From the NCBI RefSeq assembly GCF_005771565.1, contig NZ_VAWA01000001.1, positions 74,638 to 138,637 on the forward strand: DNA of 64,000 nt, read 5' to 3'. This DNA is from Nesterenkonia sphaerica (lineage in GTDB: Bacteria; Actinomycetota; Actinomycetes; Actinomycetales; Micrococcaceae). The notes under the pieces are model-generated. The model was not told the origin of the DNA. It ran no database searches and was given only the letters and a program-made list of their open reading frames with translations. The position numbers were made by a program, and so were the translations under genes. Shown piece after piece: positions 38,840-48,806 of this stretch (position 1 is its first letter; each line of letters opens with the position of its first letter).

Positions 38840-39841
38840 TCAGCGCGCGGCGGCCGGGACCGCCTGCGCCTCGTGAGTCTCAGCGGCATCAGTGTCCGAG
38901 GCATCGGCCAAGTACTGCTCGACATCCAGGGCTGCAACACATCCGGAGCCAGCTGCGGTGACGGCTTGGCGATAATGCGGATCGAGCACGTCCCCTGCAG
39001 CAAAGACTCCCGGGAGGGAGGTTCGGGAGGTTCTGCCGACCACCTGCACCGTTCCCTCCGGGGTGAGATCCAGTTGGTCAGCGAACAGCTCCACCCGGGG
39101 GTCATGACCAATGGCCACGAACAGACCTGTGACATCCAGGGTGGACTCAGTACCGTCGACTGTGTTGCGCAGGTCCAGCCGGCTGACCTTGCCCTCTCCG
39201 GCGACCGCTGTGACGGCGGTGTTCCAGATGAACTCGATCTTCTCATTCGCCTTGGCTCGGTCGGCCATGATCTGGGAGGCGCGCAGTGAATCTCGGCGGT
39301 GAATGACGTACACCTTGGAAGCGAACTTGGTGAGGAAGAGTGCCTCCTCCATCGCTGAGTCCCCGCCACCGACCACGGCAATGACCTGGTCGCGGAAAAA
39401 GAACCCGTCGCAGGTGGCGCACCAGCTGACGCCGTGACCTGAGAGCTGCTTCTCACCCGGAACACCGAGCTCCCGGTAGGCAGAGCCGGTCGCCAGGATC
39501 ACTGCGCGGGCATGCAGGGTGTCCCCGGAGCCGAGGGTGATCTCTTTGATGGGGCTGTCGAGTTTGAGCGCGGTGGCGTCTTCATGGCGGATGTCTGCTC
39601 CGAACCGGCGGGCCTGGGCCTCCATGTTCATCATGAGGTCTGGGCCCAGAATGCCTTCCGGAAAGCCCGGGAAGTTCTCCACGTCGGTGGTGTTCATCAG
39701 CTCACCGCCAGCGGTGACCGAGCCGGCCAGCACGACGGGGCTGAGATTGGCCCGCGCAGTATAGACCGCAGCTGTGTAGCCTGCCGGGCCGGAGCCGACA
39801 ATGATGACGTCGTGGACCTGGTCGGGTGTCTGGTGAGTCAC
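38840..39841 (-). CDS. trxB: Thioredoxin reductase
   Basis: A 333-residue flavoprotein. It has the FAD motif [15 protein letters not shown] (about 15-29), the redox CATC in [10 protein letters not shown] (about 138-147), the NADPH motif [12 protein letters not shown] (about 156-167) and a C-terminal FAD site [10 protein letters not shown]. It reduces TrxA with NADPH. The start is a GTG at 39841. Confidence 0.97.
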   Translation of the reverse strand: MTHQTPDQVHDVIIVGSGPAGYTAAVYTARANLSPVVLAGSVTAGGELMNTTDVENFPGFPEGILGPDLMMNMEAQARRFGADIRHEDATALKLDSPIKEITLGSGDTLHARAVILATGSAYRELGVPGEKQLSGHGVSWCATCDGFFFRDQVIAVVGGGDSAMEEALFLTKFASKVYVIHRRDSLRASQIMADRAKANEKIEFIWNTAVTAVAGEGKVSRLDLRNTVDGTESTLDVTGLFVAIGHDPRVELFADQLDLTPEGTVQVVGRTSRTSLPGVFAAGDVLDPHYRQAVTAAGSGCVAALDVEQYLADASDTDAAETHEAQAVPAAAR

Positions 39842-39911
39842 TATGAGTACGTCCTTGATGTATCGAAAGGTGTCGATGTAGCCAACAGGTGTCTGGTGAC
39901 GAATATTCCAA

Positions 39912-41090
39912 TCAGCCGCTGAGCACCATGAACATGATGATCGCAGCTACGAGCACCAGAATGCCAAGAACCCCCGCAGCGAGCCACCTGCTCAGGCTGG
40001 GTGAAGACTGCCCACCCTTGCCCGAACCCTCCTGGGCCGCGGAGGGGAAGGGAGCCGGTGAGTTGGTGCCTACCGCACGGATCAGGCTGGTGAAGCTTGC
40101 TGGCTCTCGGTCCGCGCCTGGTCGCTGTGTGGCTCCGGTCGAGGCGAACGGGCTCTCTGCAGCACGCTGGTCCGTATCCTGGTGGGTCGCCCGCACTAAG
40201 TTACGCCGGTCGTACTCTTCCAGGGGAGCCTCCGGAGGGCTGTCGACGACCTCTTCGCCCTCGGCAATGAGGTCTTCCACCTCAGATGCAGAGGATCGCG
40301 ACCCGGCCAGCCCGGGAGCGGAGGTGGAGCTGCCGGTGCCAGGCTGCTCGCCGGCCGCCTGCGGCCCTTCGGCGGCGGAGGGTCGGGTGCTCTCCCGCAC
40401 TGCTGAGATGGAGTCTTCTGAAGCATCAGCAGCCGGATCTGCTTCGACTTCCTCCAGATCGCTCCGGAGTGAGAGTTCGACCCGCGAAATCTCCTGCGAG
40501 ATGTTCAGCCCATGGGCATCCCCGGCTGACTCCAGAGCTGACTCCAGCTCCGCCTGTGTATGGTGCGTCGGCGCAGGAGCGCTGGCTTTGGAGGAGGGCA
40601 CCACTTTGTCCAGGAAGGCCGGTCTGCGGTCACGCCGGCGCTGCTCCCCGGCGACCCGCCCCGTGTGCAGCCGAGCGTAGTACTCGTCGTCGTCCTCGTA
40701 GGTCTGGGGCTGCATCTCCCGGGACCGGCCGAACAGCTCGGAGCCCAGCGAGTCCGTGAAGTAGGGCTCCACATACGGTGCAGTGTCCGGCACCACCAAG
40801 TCGAGCAGATTATTGGGATCGACCAAGGTGGATATGAGGAAGGTCCGGTCCTCCGCCAGCCCTAAGTCCAACACCTCAACCTCGGAGTGGCGCTCCCCGG
40901 TGGCCAGTTCCTTGGCGGAGGTGGCAACCTGTTTGGCGTTGGCGCGGGAGGCTAAGAGCACAGAGACCTCACGGCCGAGAACCTGGTCGGTCGCCTGGAA
41001 AACGATGTCCTGGTCGGCCGAGGTCACCACGTGGCGAGTGATGCGGTAGCGGCCGCCCACCACATCACCGATGCCTAGCGGCTGGGGCAC
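39912..41090 (-). CDS. Membrane-anchored pseudokinase-like protein next to MurJ
   Basis: A 392-residue protein. The first 80 residues resemble the small lobe of a serine/threonine kinase ([11 protein letters not shown], then [20 protein letters not shown]), but the strand that should carry the ATP-binding Lys reads VSVLLAS, so it is probably inactive. A long acidic, disordered middle (about 110-360) follows, and a single membrane helix lies at the very C terminus (about 367-390) with no exported domain. In mycobacteria, a pseudokinase is fused to MurJ (MviN) and recruits a forkhead-associated partner. Here it is a separate gene 77 bases after murJ. The role is inferred from this position. Confidence 0.6.
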   Translation of the reverse strand: MPQPLGIGDVVGGRYRITRHVVTSADQDIVFQATDQVLGREVSVLLASRANAKQVATSAKELATGERHSEVEVLDLGLAEDRTFLISTLVDPNNLLDLVVPDTAPYVEPYFTDSLGSELFGRSREMQPQTYEDDDEYYARLHTGRVAGEQRRRDRRPAFLDKVVPSSKASAPAPTHHTQAELESALESAGDAHGLNISQEISRVELSLRSDLEEVEADPAADASEDSISAVRESTRPSAAEGPQAAGEQPGTGSSTSAPGLAGSRSSASEVEDLIAEGEEVVDSPPEAPLEEYDRRNLVRATHQDTDQRAAESPFASTGATQRPGADREPASFTSLIRAVGTNSPAPFPSAAQEGSGKGGQSSPSLSRWLAAGVLGILVLVAAIIMFMVLSG

Positions 41091-41167
41091 GAGCTGTTCC
41101 TCCCGGTCTGCAGATCAGAGTCGTCGAGGCCTAAGCCTACCGGGGATCGCTGGCGGTGGAGGATTGA

Positions 41168-42937
41168 TCACGGCGCCAGTCGCGCCAGGGCCGGGATCCG
41201 GCGGGCTACAGGATCCATGAACTCGCCGAACTCCCGAACCTTCATAGCTCGCAGAAGAATCAGGTACACCGCACCCATCACCAGAACGACGGCGCAGCAG
41301 CTCACCGCCGCGGTCCCGATGGAGGACCAGGCGAACCCGCCGGTGAAACCACCCAGCGCGAGGAGCACCAGGGCGCCGGCGGCCCCGGAAGCCGCCGCCG
41401 CGAACCCGGAGCCAATGTAGGCCCTGACCACGCTGTCGAGTCCGTAGGGGCCCCAGCGTCTCACCGCAATGCGGTGGAAGATCACGGTGCGCACCACATT
41501 GAGCGCGCTGAAGAGACTGACCACCACATACGGCAGGTACTGAGTCGGAAGCAGGGCCGCACAGGTGTAGGTGATCGCCAGTCCGATGGGTGCCAGGATG
41601 CAGGTCACCACCATCGGGGTCTTCGCGTCCTCGGCGGCGTAGAACGCCCGCATGAGGTAGAACTGCGCGGAGCGGAACGGCAGCCCCACCGCATAGATCA
41701 GCAGCAGCTGTCCGATAGCGGCGCCGGCCAACGCGGCCTCCGCCGAGGTTCCGCTGAAAAGACGACCAATGGGACCGGCCAGCACCACGAAGACCACCAT
41801 GGAGAACATCACCGGAATGGCGAAGATGCGCAGCCCCCGGTTCAAGGTGGCACGGGCGGCGGAGATGTCCGAGTCCTGCATGGCCGCAGTCATCTGGTTG
41901 AACAGCACCGTGGCCAGGGACAGTACAAAGACCGAGTGCGGGAGCAGCACAATGAGCTCCGCGATGTTCGCAGCGTACTCTCCGGGCAGGTGCGCACCCT
42001 CCTCCAGCTGCTCTCGCACCGCCGTGGCCCCGGAGACCAGGCGCATGTGCAGCAGTGAGGAGAAATTGCCCACCATCATGGTGATCAGCGTCCACAGGGC
42101 GATTCTGCCGGTCTGTTCCAGCCCAAGACCGCGGAGGCCGAACTTCGGCTTGAGCGGGATGCCCAGCTTCGACAATGGCCACAGCAGCAGCGCTGCCTGC
42201 AGGATCACGCCGAGGGTGTGGCCCCCGGCGAGGATGATCGTCTGGCGGGTGGTCCATTCGGCTGCCTGGTTGTCCCCGGAGGAATAGCTGCCGAAGGTGA
42301 TGATGAAGACCACAATGAACCCGATGGCGATCACGTTGTTCAGCACCGGCGCCCACATGTACCAGCCAAACTTGGCATTGGCGTTGAGAATCTGACCGAC
42401 CACGGCATAGAGCCCGTAGAAGAAGATCTGCGGCAGAGTCCACAGCGCGAAGGCCGCCCCGAGCGCCAACTGCGCGTCACTCCACTCATAGGTCAGCGCC
42501 ACGATGATCGGATAGGCCGCCAGGGTGATCAACAGCGCGGCAGCCCCGAGCACCACCACCGTCAGCGTCAGTAGCCGCGAGGTGTACTCAGCGCCTTTGT
42601 CGCTGGCCTTTGCGGCCTTGATCAGCTGCGGAACCAGTACCACGTTGAACATACCGCCAGCGAGCAGCACATAGATGATGTTCGGGATGGAGTTGGCCTT
42701 CTCGAACACGTCGGCCATGGTGGTGGTCGCCCCAATGGCCACCGCCAACAGTGCGGTGCGGACAAAGCCCAGCACGCGCGAGACCATGGTGCCGCCAGCC
42801 ATCAGGGCCGAGGCTGCCGCCATGCCCTGGCGCGGGATGTGCGCTGGAGGCGGTTCAGTCTGGGGCGCAGCCGCAGGTTCGGCCGGCGTAGGTGCCCCGC
42901 GGTGGCGGGGCTGGTATGCAGAAGGTGTGGGCGTCAT
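41168..42937 (-). CDS. murJ: Lipid II flippase MurJ
   Basis: A 589-residue membrane protein with about 14 helices. The start of the family fold is MAGGTMVSRVLGFVRTALLA (about 46-65). Conserved features include FEKANSIPNIIYVLLAGGMF (about 79-98). It flips lipid II to the outside for peptidoglycan synthesis. The N-terminal 35 residues form a proline-rich cytoplasmic tail. Unlike the mycobacterial version, it has no fused pseudokinase. Confidence 0.95.
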   Translation of the reverse strand: MTPTPSAYQPRHRGAPTPAEPAAAPQTEPPPAHIPRQGMAAASALMAGGTMVSRVLGFVRTALLAVAIGATTTMADVFEKANSIPNIIYVLLAGGMFNVVLVPQLIKAAKASDKGAEYTSRLLTLTVVVLGAAALLITLAAYPIIVALTYEWSDAQLALGAAFALWTLPQIFFYGLYAVVGQILNANAKFGWYMWAPVLNNVIAIGFIVVFIITFGSYSSGDNQAAEWTTRQTIILAGGHTLGVILQAALLLWPLSKLGIPLKPKFGLRGLGLEQTGRIALWTLITMMVGNFSSLLHMRLVSGATAVREQLEEGAHLPGEYAANIAELIVLLPHSVFVLSLATVLFNQMTAAMQDSDISAARATLNRGLRIFAIPVMFSMVVFVVLAGPIGRLFSGTSAEAALAGAAIGQLLLIYAVGLPFRSAQFYLMRAFYAAEDAKTPMVVTCILAPIGLAITYTCAALLPTQYLPYVVVSLFSALNVVRTVIFHRIAVRRWGPYGLDSVVRAYIGSGFAAAASGAAGALVLLALGGFTGGFAWSSIGTAAVSCCAVVLVMGAVYLILLRAMKVREFGEFMDPVARRIPALARLAP

Positions 42938-42959
42938 CGGGGGTGACTATAGCCGGTAG

Positions 42960-43505
42960 TCACAGGGAGTCCTCAATGACTTGCCTGGCAAGCTTCACGA
43001 TCCGCCGCTCGTTCGGGAAGGAGAGCACCCGGTCCAGGTCCTCCAAATTGACCCAGGCGACGTCCACGGCCTCATGATCGGGATCCTTCTCAATAGTCAG
43101 CTCTCCGCCGACGGCCTCAAGCAGAAAGTGATGCACCGTCTTGTGGACTCGATGGGTGGGCACGGTGAACCAGTACTCGATGCTGCCGAGGCTGGTGAGG
43201 ATGGACCCGGCGATTCCGGTTTCCTCCTCCACCTCACGCACCGCTGCCTCCTCGAAGTTCTCCTCGCCTTCCGGGTGGCCTTTGGGCAGACACCATTCGA
43301 GCCGGCCCCCGCGGTTGTAGCGGGCGATGATGGCCACATCGAAACCCTTGGAGGCAGGGGTGATGACGACGCCGCCGGCGCTGACCTCCTCCTCGGTGGG
43401 CAGCTGCCGGCTGGACCGGTTCAGGGCAGAACCACTGGCGCGGCGGGCACCCATCGACACTGTCAGCGGAGTGCGCCGCACACCTCCGGTTTCCGCGTTG
43501 GTCAT
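42960..43505 (-). CDS. NUDIX hydrolase (MutT4-like)
   Basis: A 181-residue pyrophosphohydrolase. The Nudix box is GHPEGEENFEEAAVREVEEE (about 76-95) followed by TGI, complete in the pattern Gx5Ex7REUXEEXGU. It corresponds in position to the NUDIX gene next to murJ in mycobacteria (mutT4). It lies divergent from cca with a 42-base gap and 22 bases before murJ. Confidence 0.92.
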   Translation of the reverse strand: MTNAETGGVRRTPLTVSMGARRASGSALNRSSRQLPTEEEVSAGGVVITPASKGFDVAIIARYNRGGRLEWCLPKGHPEGEENFEEAAVREVEEETGIAGSILTSLGSIEYWFTVPTHRVHKTVHHFLLEAVGGELTIEKDPDHEAVDVAWVNLEDLDRVLSFPNERRIVKLARQVIEDSL

Positions 43506-43547
43506 GTAACTACTTTAACTGGGGCGTGTGTAAAACTGTTCAGCGTG

Positions 43548-44972
43548 ATGGTTTCGCTTCCCCAAGGCTTCCCTGCAGGCGCGTCGGTACCCGACATCGT
43601 CGTCGAGCTCGGCGAAGTGTTCGCACGCGCTGGGCATGAACTGTCCCTAGTGGGCGGCCCGGTGCGGGACCTGTTCCTGGGCCGGAGCTCTCCCGACCTG
43701 GACTTCACCACTGAGGCCACCCCGGATCAGATCACCGCTGCGGTGGAGGGATGGGCTGACGCGCAGTGGGACATCGGCCGGGCTTTCGGGACCATCGGCA
43801 TCCGCCGCGGGCAGCACACCCTGGAGGTCACGACCTACCGTTCGGAGGCCTACGATGCGGCCTCGCGGAAACCCGTAGTCCAGTTCGGCGAGTCGCTGGA
43901 GGAGGACCTCCTGCGGCGGGATTTCACGGTCAACGCCATGGCGCTGCGGCTGCCGAGCTTTGAACTGGTGGACCCCCACGGGGGTGTGCGGGACCTGCAC
44001 GCCGGCGTGCTGCGGACTCCCGCCACGGCGCAGGAGAGCTTCAGCGATGACCCGCTGCGCATGATGCGCGCTGCCCGGTTTGCTGCGCAGCTGGGGCTCA
44101 GGGTGGCACCGGAGGTGCGGGAGGCGATGTCCGACATGGCCGATCGGCTGCGCATTGTGTCCGCCGAGCGCATCCAGGCTGAGCTGGTGAAGCTGATCTG
44201 CGGTGCCGACCCCCGGGCGGGGATCGACGTGATGGTGGAGACTGGCCTGGCCGATATTGTGCTGCCGGAGATACCTGCGCTGAAGCTCACTGACGATGAA
44301 CACCGCAGGCACAAGGACGTCTACCAGCACTCGCTGCAAGTCATGGAGCAGGCAGCGGAGCTGGAGACCGATGCTGATGGGCCGGTGCCGGGGCCGGACT
44401 TTGTCCTGCGGTTTGCTGCGCTGATGCACGACGTCGGCAAACCCAAGACTCGGCGGTTCGAACCCGGCGGAGGAGTCAGCTTCCGGCATCACGATGTGGT
44501 GGGAGCCAAACTCACCCGCAAGCGCATGCAGGCGCTGAAGTTCGACAAGGAGAGCATCCGTGCGACCTCCCTGCTGGTGGAGCTGCACATGCGCTTCTAC
44601 GGCTACGGAGGCCAGGGGTGGAGCGACTCCGCGGTACGGCGCTACGTCACCGACGCCGGAGACCAGCTGGAGCGGCTGCACCGGCTTACCCGGTCTGACG
44701 TCACCACGCGCAACCGCAAGAAGGCCAACCGGCTCTCCCACGCCTACGACGATCTGGAGGCGCGCATCAGTGAGCTGCAGGAGAAGGAGGAGCTGGCCAA
44801 AATCCGCCCCCACCTCAACGGTGAGCAGATCATGCAGCTTCTGGAGATCCCTCCCGGGCCGCTGGTGGGCAGGGCATATAAGTTCCTGCTGGAGCACCGC
44901 ATGGAGCACGGCCCCCTGGAGGAAGCCGAGGCCGAGCACCTGCTTAGGCAGTGGGCCGAAGACCACCTCTGA
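43548..44972 (+). CDS. cca: CCA tRNA nucleotidyltransferase
   Basis: A 474-residue enzyme that adds or repairs the CCA end of tRNAs; this matters because the two tRNA genes in the window lack encoded CCA. It has the nucleotidyltransferase motif LVGGPVRDLFLGR (about 30-42) with DLDFTTEA, RRDFTVNAMAL (about 124-134), and an HD domain with VYQHSLQVMEQ and LMHDVGKPKTR (about 257-300). The start is the ATG at 43548; a longer in-frame extension would run through the NUDIX gene on the other strand and is rejected. It overlaps the convergent membrane-protein gene by 29 bases. Confidence 0.94.
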   Translation: MVSLPQGFPAGASVPDIVVELGEVFARAGHELSLVGGPVRDLFLGRSSPDLDFTTEATPDQITAAVEGWADAQWDIGRAFGTIGIRRGQHTLEVTTYRSEAYDAASRKPVVQFGESLEEDLLRRDFTVNAMALRLPSFELVDPHGGVRDLHAGVLRTPATAQESFSDDPLRMMRAARFAAQLGLRVAPEVREAMSDMADRLRIVSAERIQAELVKLICGADPRAGIDVMVETGLADIVLPEIPALKLTDDEHRRHKDVYQHSLQVMEQAAELETDADGPVPGPDFVLRFAALMHDVGKPKTRRFEPGGGVSFRHHDVVGAKLTRKRMQALKFDKESIRATSLLVELHMRFYGYGGQGWSDSAVRRYVTDAGDQLERLHRLTRSDVTTRNRKKANRLSHAYDDLEARISELQEKEELAKIRPHLNGEQIMQLLEIPPGPLVGRAYKFLLEHRMEHGPLEEAEAEHLLRQWAEDHL

Positions 44973-46335
44973 ACATCCGGCCGACCACCACAGCGCAGAT
45001 GTAGAGCGTGGAGAGAAGCTGGCCCAAGACTGCGGCCGCATAGACATTCTCATCCAGCAGGTGCTGCGGCTCAGCGTCGCTGATCTGCGCGGCTAGGTGC
45101 ATCCAAATCGCCCAGAAGTGCAGCAGCTGGAAGCCGTGCCAGATCAGCACGTCGCGCAGCCCCACCCCGGCCAGGACCATCAGCGGCACCAGCCAGAGCA
45201 TGAACTGGGGTGAGTAGACCTTGCTGCAGATCAAGAACGCCGCCACTATCAGCAGCAGCAGCTGCGCCACGTCGGGACGCTGCGGCGCGGTGAGCCCGAG
45301 CACCAGCACCGCGGCGCAGCTCGCTGCGAAAATCCCGAGGCTCCAGCCAGAGACCGCTTCAGCTGACATCGGCGTGCCGGTGAGCAGCCCCCACAGGTGC
45401 CAGATGGAGGACCATCCGGGGCCCCGTTCGGCGGAGAAGACGTAGAACTCGCTCCAGGCGGCAAAGCTGGTCAACATCACCGGGACATTGATCAGCGCCC
45501 AGGCCACCGCAGTGCCTGCGGCGACCCGGCCGAAATCAGCCCATAGGACGGCGTCGTACTCCTGCCGGCGGCGTACCGAACTGCGCAGCGCCAAGGTGAC
45601 CACGGCGCCCAGCAGGAACAGCGGATACAGCTTCAGCGAGGCCCCGATGCCAAGCAGCACCCCGGCGGCGAACCAGCTGCGGCGCAGGCACAGCAGCACT
45701 GCCAGCGCCAGTGCCGCGGCGGGAAAGATGTCCCAATTGATGCCGATGCCGAAGATGATGGCTGGTGACAGGGCGACGACGCCGGCTCTCCACGGGTGCG
45801 CCGGGGCCGCCCGCAGCACCGCCAGGGTGAGCACAAACCACGCCAGCGCGCCCACCACAAAGGTGAGATCCCAATAGAGCAGTCCGGTGCGCTGACCCCA
45901 ATAGTCCACCGGGGTTCCTCCGAAGACGGCGTCAGCTGTGTGGGTGGCCGCCGCCAGGACTGAGGCCAGGAACATGGTCAGTGCCGGGTACTCGAAGGCG
46001 GGGTAGTCATCCAGGAACGGCGCCCACGGGTGCTGATTGAACTCCCGGGAGGACCACAGGGCCGCGACATCCGAATAGCAGCCCCAGTGGTAGACCGCCA
46101 CGCCGCCCCAGCCATTGACGCGGCAGTACTGCGAGGCGAGCACCGCCAGCAGCACACCCAGCGAGGTCAGCGCGGCCAACACCGGGGCCGCCCGCCACCT
46201 GCTGCTGCCGGCGCGGCGAGCTCGGCGGCCGGTGGGACCACCCCAGCGGTCAGCCAGGTGCAGCGCCAGGGGGTCAGGCGGCTCGGTTTCCGTGCCGGCC
46301 CGGGAAGCTGGCGGAGGCTCGGAAGATCTGCTCAC
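44944..46335 (-). CDS. Integral membrane glycosyltransferase (GT87/DUF2029-like)
   Basis: A 463-residue membrane protein with a 45-residue basic N terminus and about ten helices. The first extracytoplasmic loop after helix 1 has the acidic DLDYPAFEYPA-like segment (DDYPAFEYPALTMFLASVLA, about 108-127) typical of polyprenol-phosphate-mannose dependent mannosyltransferases (GT-C fold). It likely adds mannose to a lipoglycan or cell-wall glycan. The assignment rests on this layout; the acceptor is unknown. It overlaps the convergent cca by 29 bases. Confidence 0.72.
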   Translation of the reverse strand: MSRSSEPPPASRAGTETEPPDPLALHLADRWGGPTGRRARRAGSSRWRAAPVLAALTSLGVLLAVLASQYCRVNGWGGVAVYHWGCYSDVAALWSSREFNQHPWAPFLDDYPAFEYPALTMFLASVLAAATHTADAVFGGTPVDYWGQRTGLLYWDLTFVVGALAWFVLTLAVLRAAPAHPWRAGVVALSPAIIFGIGINWDIFPAAALALAVLLCLRRSWFAAGVLLGIGASLKLYPLFLLGAVVTLALRSSVRRRQEYDAVLWADFGRVAAGTAVAWALINVPVMLTSFAAWSEFYVFSAERGPGWSSIWHLWGLLTGTPMSAEAVSGWSLGIFAASCAAVLVLGLTAPQRPDVAQLLLLIVAAFLICSKVYSPQFMLWLVPLMVLAGVGLRDVLIWHGFQLLHFWAIWMHLAAQISDAEPQHLLDENVYAAAVLGQLLSTLYICAVVVGRMFRGGLRPTA

Positions 46336-46425
46336 AGTCCCAGCTTATGATGAGCAGGCAACGGTGACCCCGGAGATCGGGTCAGGCGCTGCCGCACACC
46401 TGCAGCCGATGAAAGGAACATGTTC

Positions 46426-47511
46426 GTGTCAGAGAATCCGGTCCGGGTAGCCCTGGTGGGTGTCGGGAACTGCGCAGCATCGCTGGTCCAGGGAGTGGAG
46501 TACTACAGGGAGGCTCCCGATGATCAGGACGTGCCAGGTCTGATGCATGTGCGCTTCGGCGATTATCACGTCAGCGATGTGCAGTTTGTCGCAGCCTTCG
46601 ACGTCGATGACAAGAAAGTGGGCAAGGACCTCTCTGAGGCGATCATCGCCAGTGAGAACAACACCATCACACTGGCTGAGGTCCCCTACAGCAGCGTCAC
46701 GGTGCAGCGCGGTCCGACCCTGGACGGTCTGGGGGACTACTACCGGGAAACTATTGAGGAGTCCGCTTTCGACCCCGTGGACGTGGTTGCGGCACTGCGA
46801 GAGGCCCGCGCGGATGTGGTGGTGTGTTACCTGCCGGTGGGGTCGGAGCAGGCCGCACGCTTCTACGCTCAGGCCGCTATCGACGCCGGCTGCGCGTTCG
46901 TCAACGCCCTGCCGGTCTTCATCGCCGGCACCCCCGAGTGGGCCCAGAAATTCACTGACGCCGGGTTGCCGATTGTCGGCGACGACATCAAGTCCCAGGT
47001 CGGGGCCACCATCACCCACCGGGAGTTGGCGCATCTGCTGGAGGACCGCGGGGTGCACCTGGATCGGACCTACCAGCTGAACTTCGGCGGCAATATGGAC
47101 TTCATGAATATGCTGCAGCCTGACCGGCTGACCTCAAAGAAGGTGTCGAAGACACAGGCAGTGACCTCCAACACATCCGCCAAGTTGGCCGACCGGGATG
47201 TGCACATCGGACCCAGCGACTACGTGCCCTGGCTGGATGACCGGAAGTGGGCCTATATCCGGTTGGAGGGCCGCAATTTCGGTGACGCCCCGCTGTCCAT
47301 CGAGCTGAAGCTGGAAGTGTGGGATTCACCGAACTCCGCAGGTGTCATCATTGATGCAGTCAGAGCGGCAAAGATCGGCCTGGACCGCGGCATCGGCGGC
47401 CCGCTGCTGTCAGCCTCAAGCTACTTCATGAAGTCCCCGCCGGAGCAGTTCCATGACTCGGTCGCCCATGAGAAGGTGGAGGCCTTCATCCGCGGCGACG
47501 CCGACTCCTGA
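46426..47511 (+). CDS. ino1: Inositol-1-phosphate synthase
   Basis: A 361-residue NAD-dependent enzyme that turns glucose 6-phosphate into inositol 1-phosphate, needed for phosphatidylinositol and, in many actinobacteria, mycothiol. It has [20 protein letters not shown] (about 6-25) as Rossmann motif, [20 protein letters not shown] (about 48-67), ASENNTI and [13 protein letters not shown]. The GTG at 46426 is chosen over an ATG two codons upstream, because AAGGA lies 8 bases before the GTG but only about two before the ATG. Confidence 0.95.
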   Translation: MSENPVRVALVGVGNCAASLVQGVEYYREAPDDQDVPGLMHVRFGDYHVSDVQFVAAFDVDDKKVGKDLSEAIIASENNTITLAEVPYSSVTVQRGPTLDGLGDYYRETIEESAFDPVDVVAALREARADVVVCYLPVGSEQAARFYAQAAIDAGCAFVNALPVFIAGTPEWAQKFTDAGLPIVGDDIKSQVGATITHRELAHLLEDRGVHLDRTYQLNFGGNMDFMNMLQPDRLTSKKVSKTQAVTSNTSAKLADRDVHIGPSDYVPWLDDRKWAYIRLEGRNFGDAPLSIELKLEVWDSPNSAGVIIDAVRAAKIGLDRGIGGPLLSASSYFMKSPPEQFHDSVAHEKVEAFIRGDADS

Positions 47512-47520
47512 CCGCGCCCC

Positions 47521-48762
47521 GTGCCGCGCCCTGTGCCCAGCCCCTCCGCAGGTGAGGCCTCCGGTCGAGCACACCGGCGGATTCCTGCAGTCGACGCGCT
47601 GCGTGCGGTGGCACTTCTGGGCATCCTCAGCGTCAACATCTGGTTCTTTGCCCGTCCGGAGATGCTGCTGCCGGGAGTGCGCGGTGAGCCGGTGGACTCC
47701 GCGGCCGGGCAATTGGTGCGCTTCACCGTCTCGGTGCTGTTCGAAGGCAAGTCCTATGTCCTGTTCAGCTTCCTGTTCGGTCTCAGCTTCGCCTTGGCCT
47801 GGGCCCGCGGCGCGGCCCTCGGAGCCAGCCCGGTGCAGCACGCCCGCCGCCGTTTCGCGGCGCTGATACTGCTGGGTCTGCTGCACGGGGTCTTCCTCTT
47901 CGCCGGGGACATTCTGCTGGCTTACGGCCTGCTGGGGTTCCTGCTGCTGAGACTGCGCAGAATCTCCACCGCCGCGGCCCTGGTAAGCGCTGGTGCGCTG
48001 TACACCGTCGTGGTGGTGCTGCTGCTCGTGCTGGCAGGGGTGGCGCTGCAGGCCGACGACGCCGCGGCAGCCACCGGTGCCGCAGGCCTCGACGGTGCGG
48101 AGCAGGCTGCGGCTGCCTACACCGGCTCAGCGGGCCAGTGGTTGGCCTACCAGTGGGGTGCCTACCCGGCAGCCCTTGCCTCGGTGCTCGTGGTCCAAGG
48201 GCCCGTGGCGCTGGCCGCCTTCCTCGCCGGACTTCTCGCCGGGCGATACCGGGTGCTGCAGCGCCTCACTGATGGGGAGTTCCGGACGCACCGGCTGGTG
48301 CTGACAGGGGCAGTAGGCTTGGTGACCGGCTTGACGCTGAGCGTCCTCGCCGCCCGGCTGCGCTGGGGACCACCGGGGGTCACCGACTACACCGCCGGGT
48401 ACGGTGCCGAGCTGCTGGGAGCGGCGGTCAACCTCGCCGCGGGGCCGTTCCAGGCCTGCGGCTACGCCATCTTCCTCCTGCTGCTGTTTCGCTCCGCGCC
48501 GCGTATCGCTGGGGTCCTGGCACCAGCTGGCCGAATGACGCTGACCCACTACCTTGGTCAGTCCCTGGTGCTGGCGCTCTTGTTCTCCGGACTGGGCTTC
48601 GGATGGGGCGGGCAGGCCGCAGAGGTGACGGTGGGCGTCGTCGTGCTGGGACTCTGGCTGACTCAGCTGGCGCTGTCTCACCTGTGGCTGAGACGGTTCC
48701 GGCACGGGCCCTTGGAGCTGCCGCTGCGCGCGTGGACCTACCGGGGCACTGAGCCTGTGTGA
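47521..48762 (+). CDS. DUF418 domain-containing membrane protein
   Basis: A 413-residue protein with about ten helices. It begins with a cytoplasmic tail and RIPAVDALRAVALLGILSVN (about 20-39), typical of the DUF418/acyltransferase-3-like group. The C-terminal DUF418 part has APAGRMTLTHYLGQSLVLAL (about 335-354). The function is unknown. It starts nine bases after ino1 at a GTG without a clear ribosome binding site, so the start is uncertain. Confidence 0.8.
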   Translation: MPRPVPSPSAGEASGRAHRRIPAVDALRAVALLGILSVNIWFFARPEMLLPGVRGEPVDSAAGQLVRFTVSVLFEGKSYVLFSFLFGLSFALAWARGAALGASPVQHARRRFAALILLGLLHGVFLFAGDILLAYGLLGFLLLRLRRISTAAALVSAGALYTVVVVLLLVLAGVALQADDAAAATGAAGLDGAEQAAAAYTGSAGQWLAYQWGAYPAALASVLVVQGPVALAAFLAGLLAGRYRVLQRLTDGEFRTHRLVLTGAVGLVTGLTLSVLAARLRWGPPGVTDYTAGYGAELLGAAVNLAAGPFQACGYAIFLLLLFRSAPRIAGVLAPAGRMTLTHYLGQSLVLALLFSGLGFGWGGQAAEVTVGVVVLGLWLTQLALSHLWLRRFRHGPLELPLRAWTYRGTEPV

Positions 48763-48806
48763 GATGGTGCCGGTGAGGCGGCGAGCCCAGCCGTAGGATG
48801 GAAGTC

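Noticed and set aside
41115-42443. A 442-codon second frame within murJ
   Set aside because: Alternate-frame reading of murJ rich in Gly, Arg and His; not a membrane protein and not a known family.
42981-43547. A 189-codon N-terminal extension of the CCA transferase frame
   Set aside because: It is antisense to the NUDIX gene and adds no conserved sequence; the ATG at 43548 fits the family start.
43647-45053. A 468-codon minus-strand frame opposite cca
   Set aside because: Antisense mirror of the CCA transferase; no ribosome binding site and no recognised motif.
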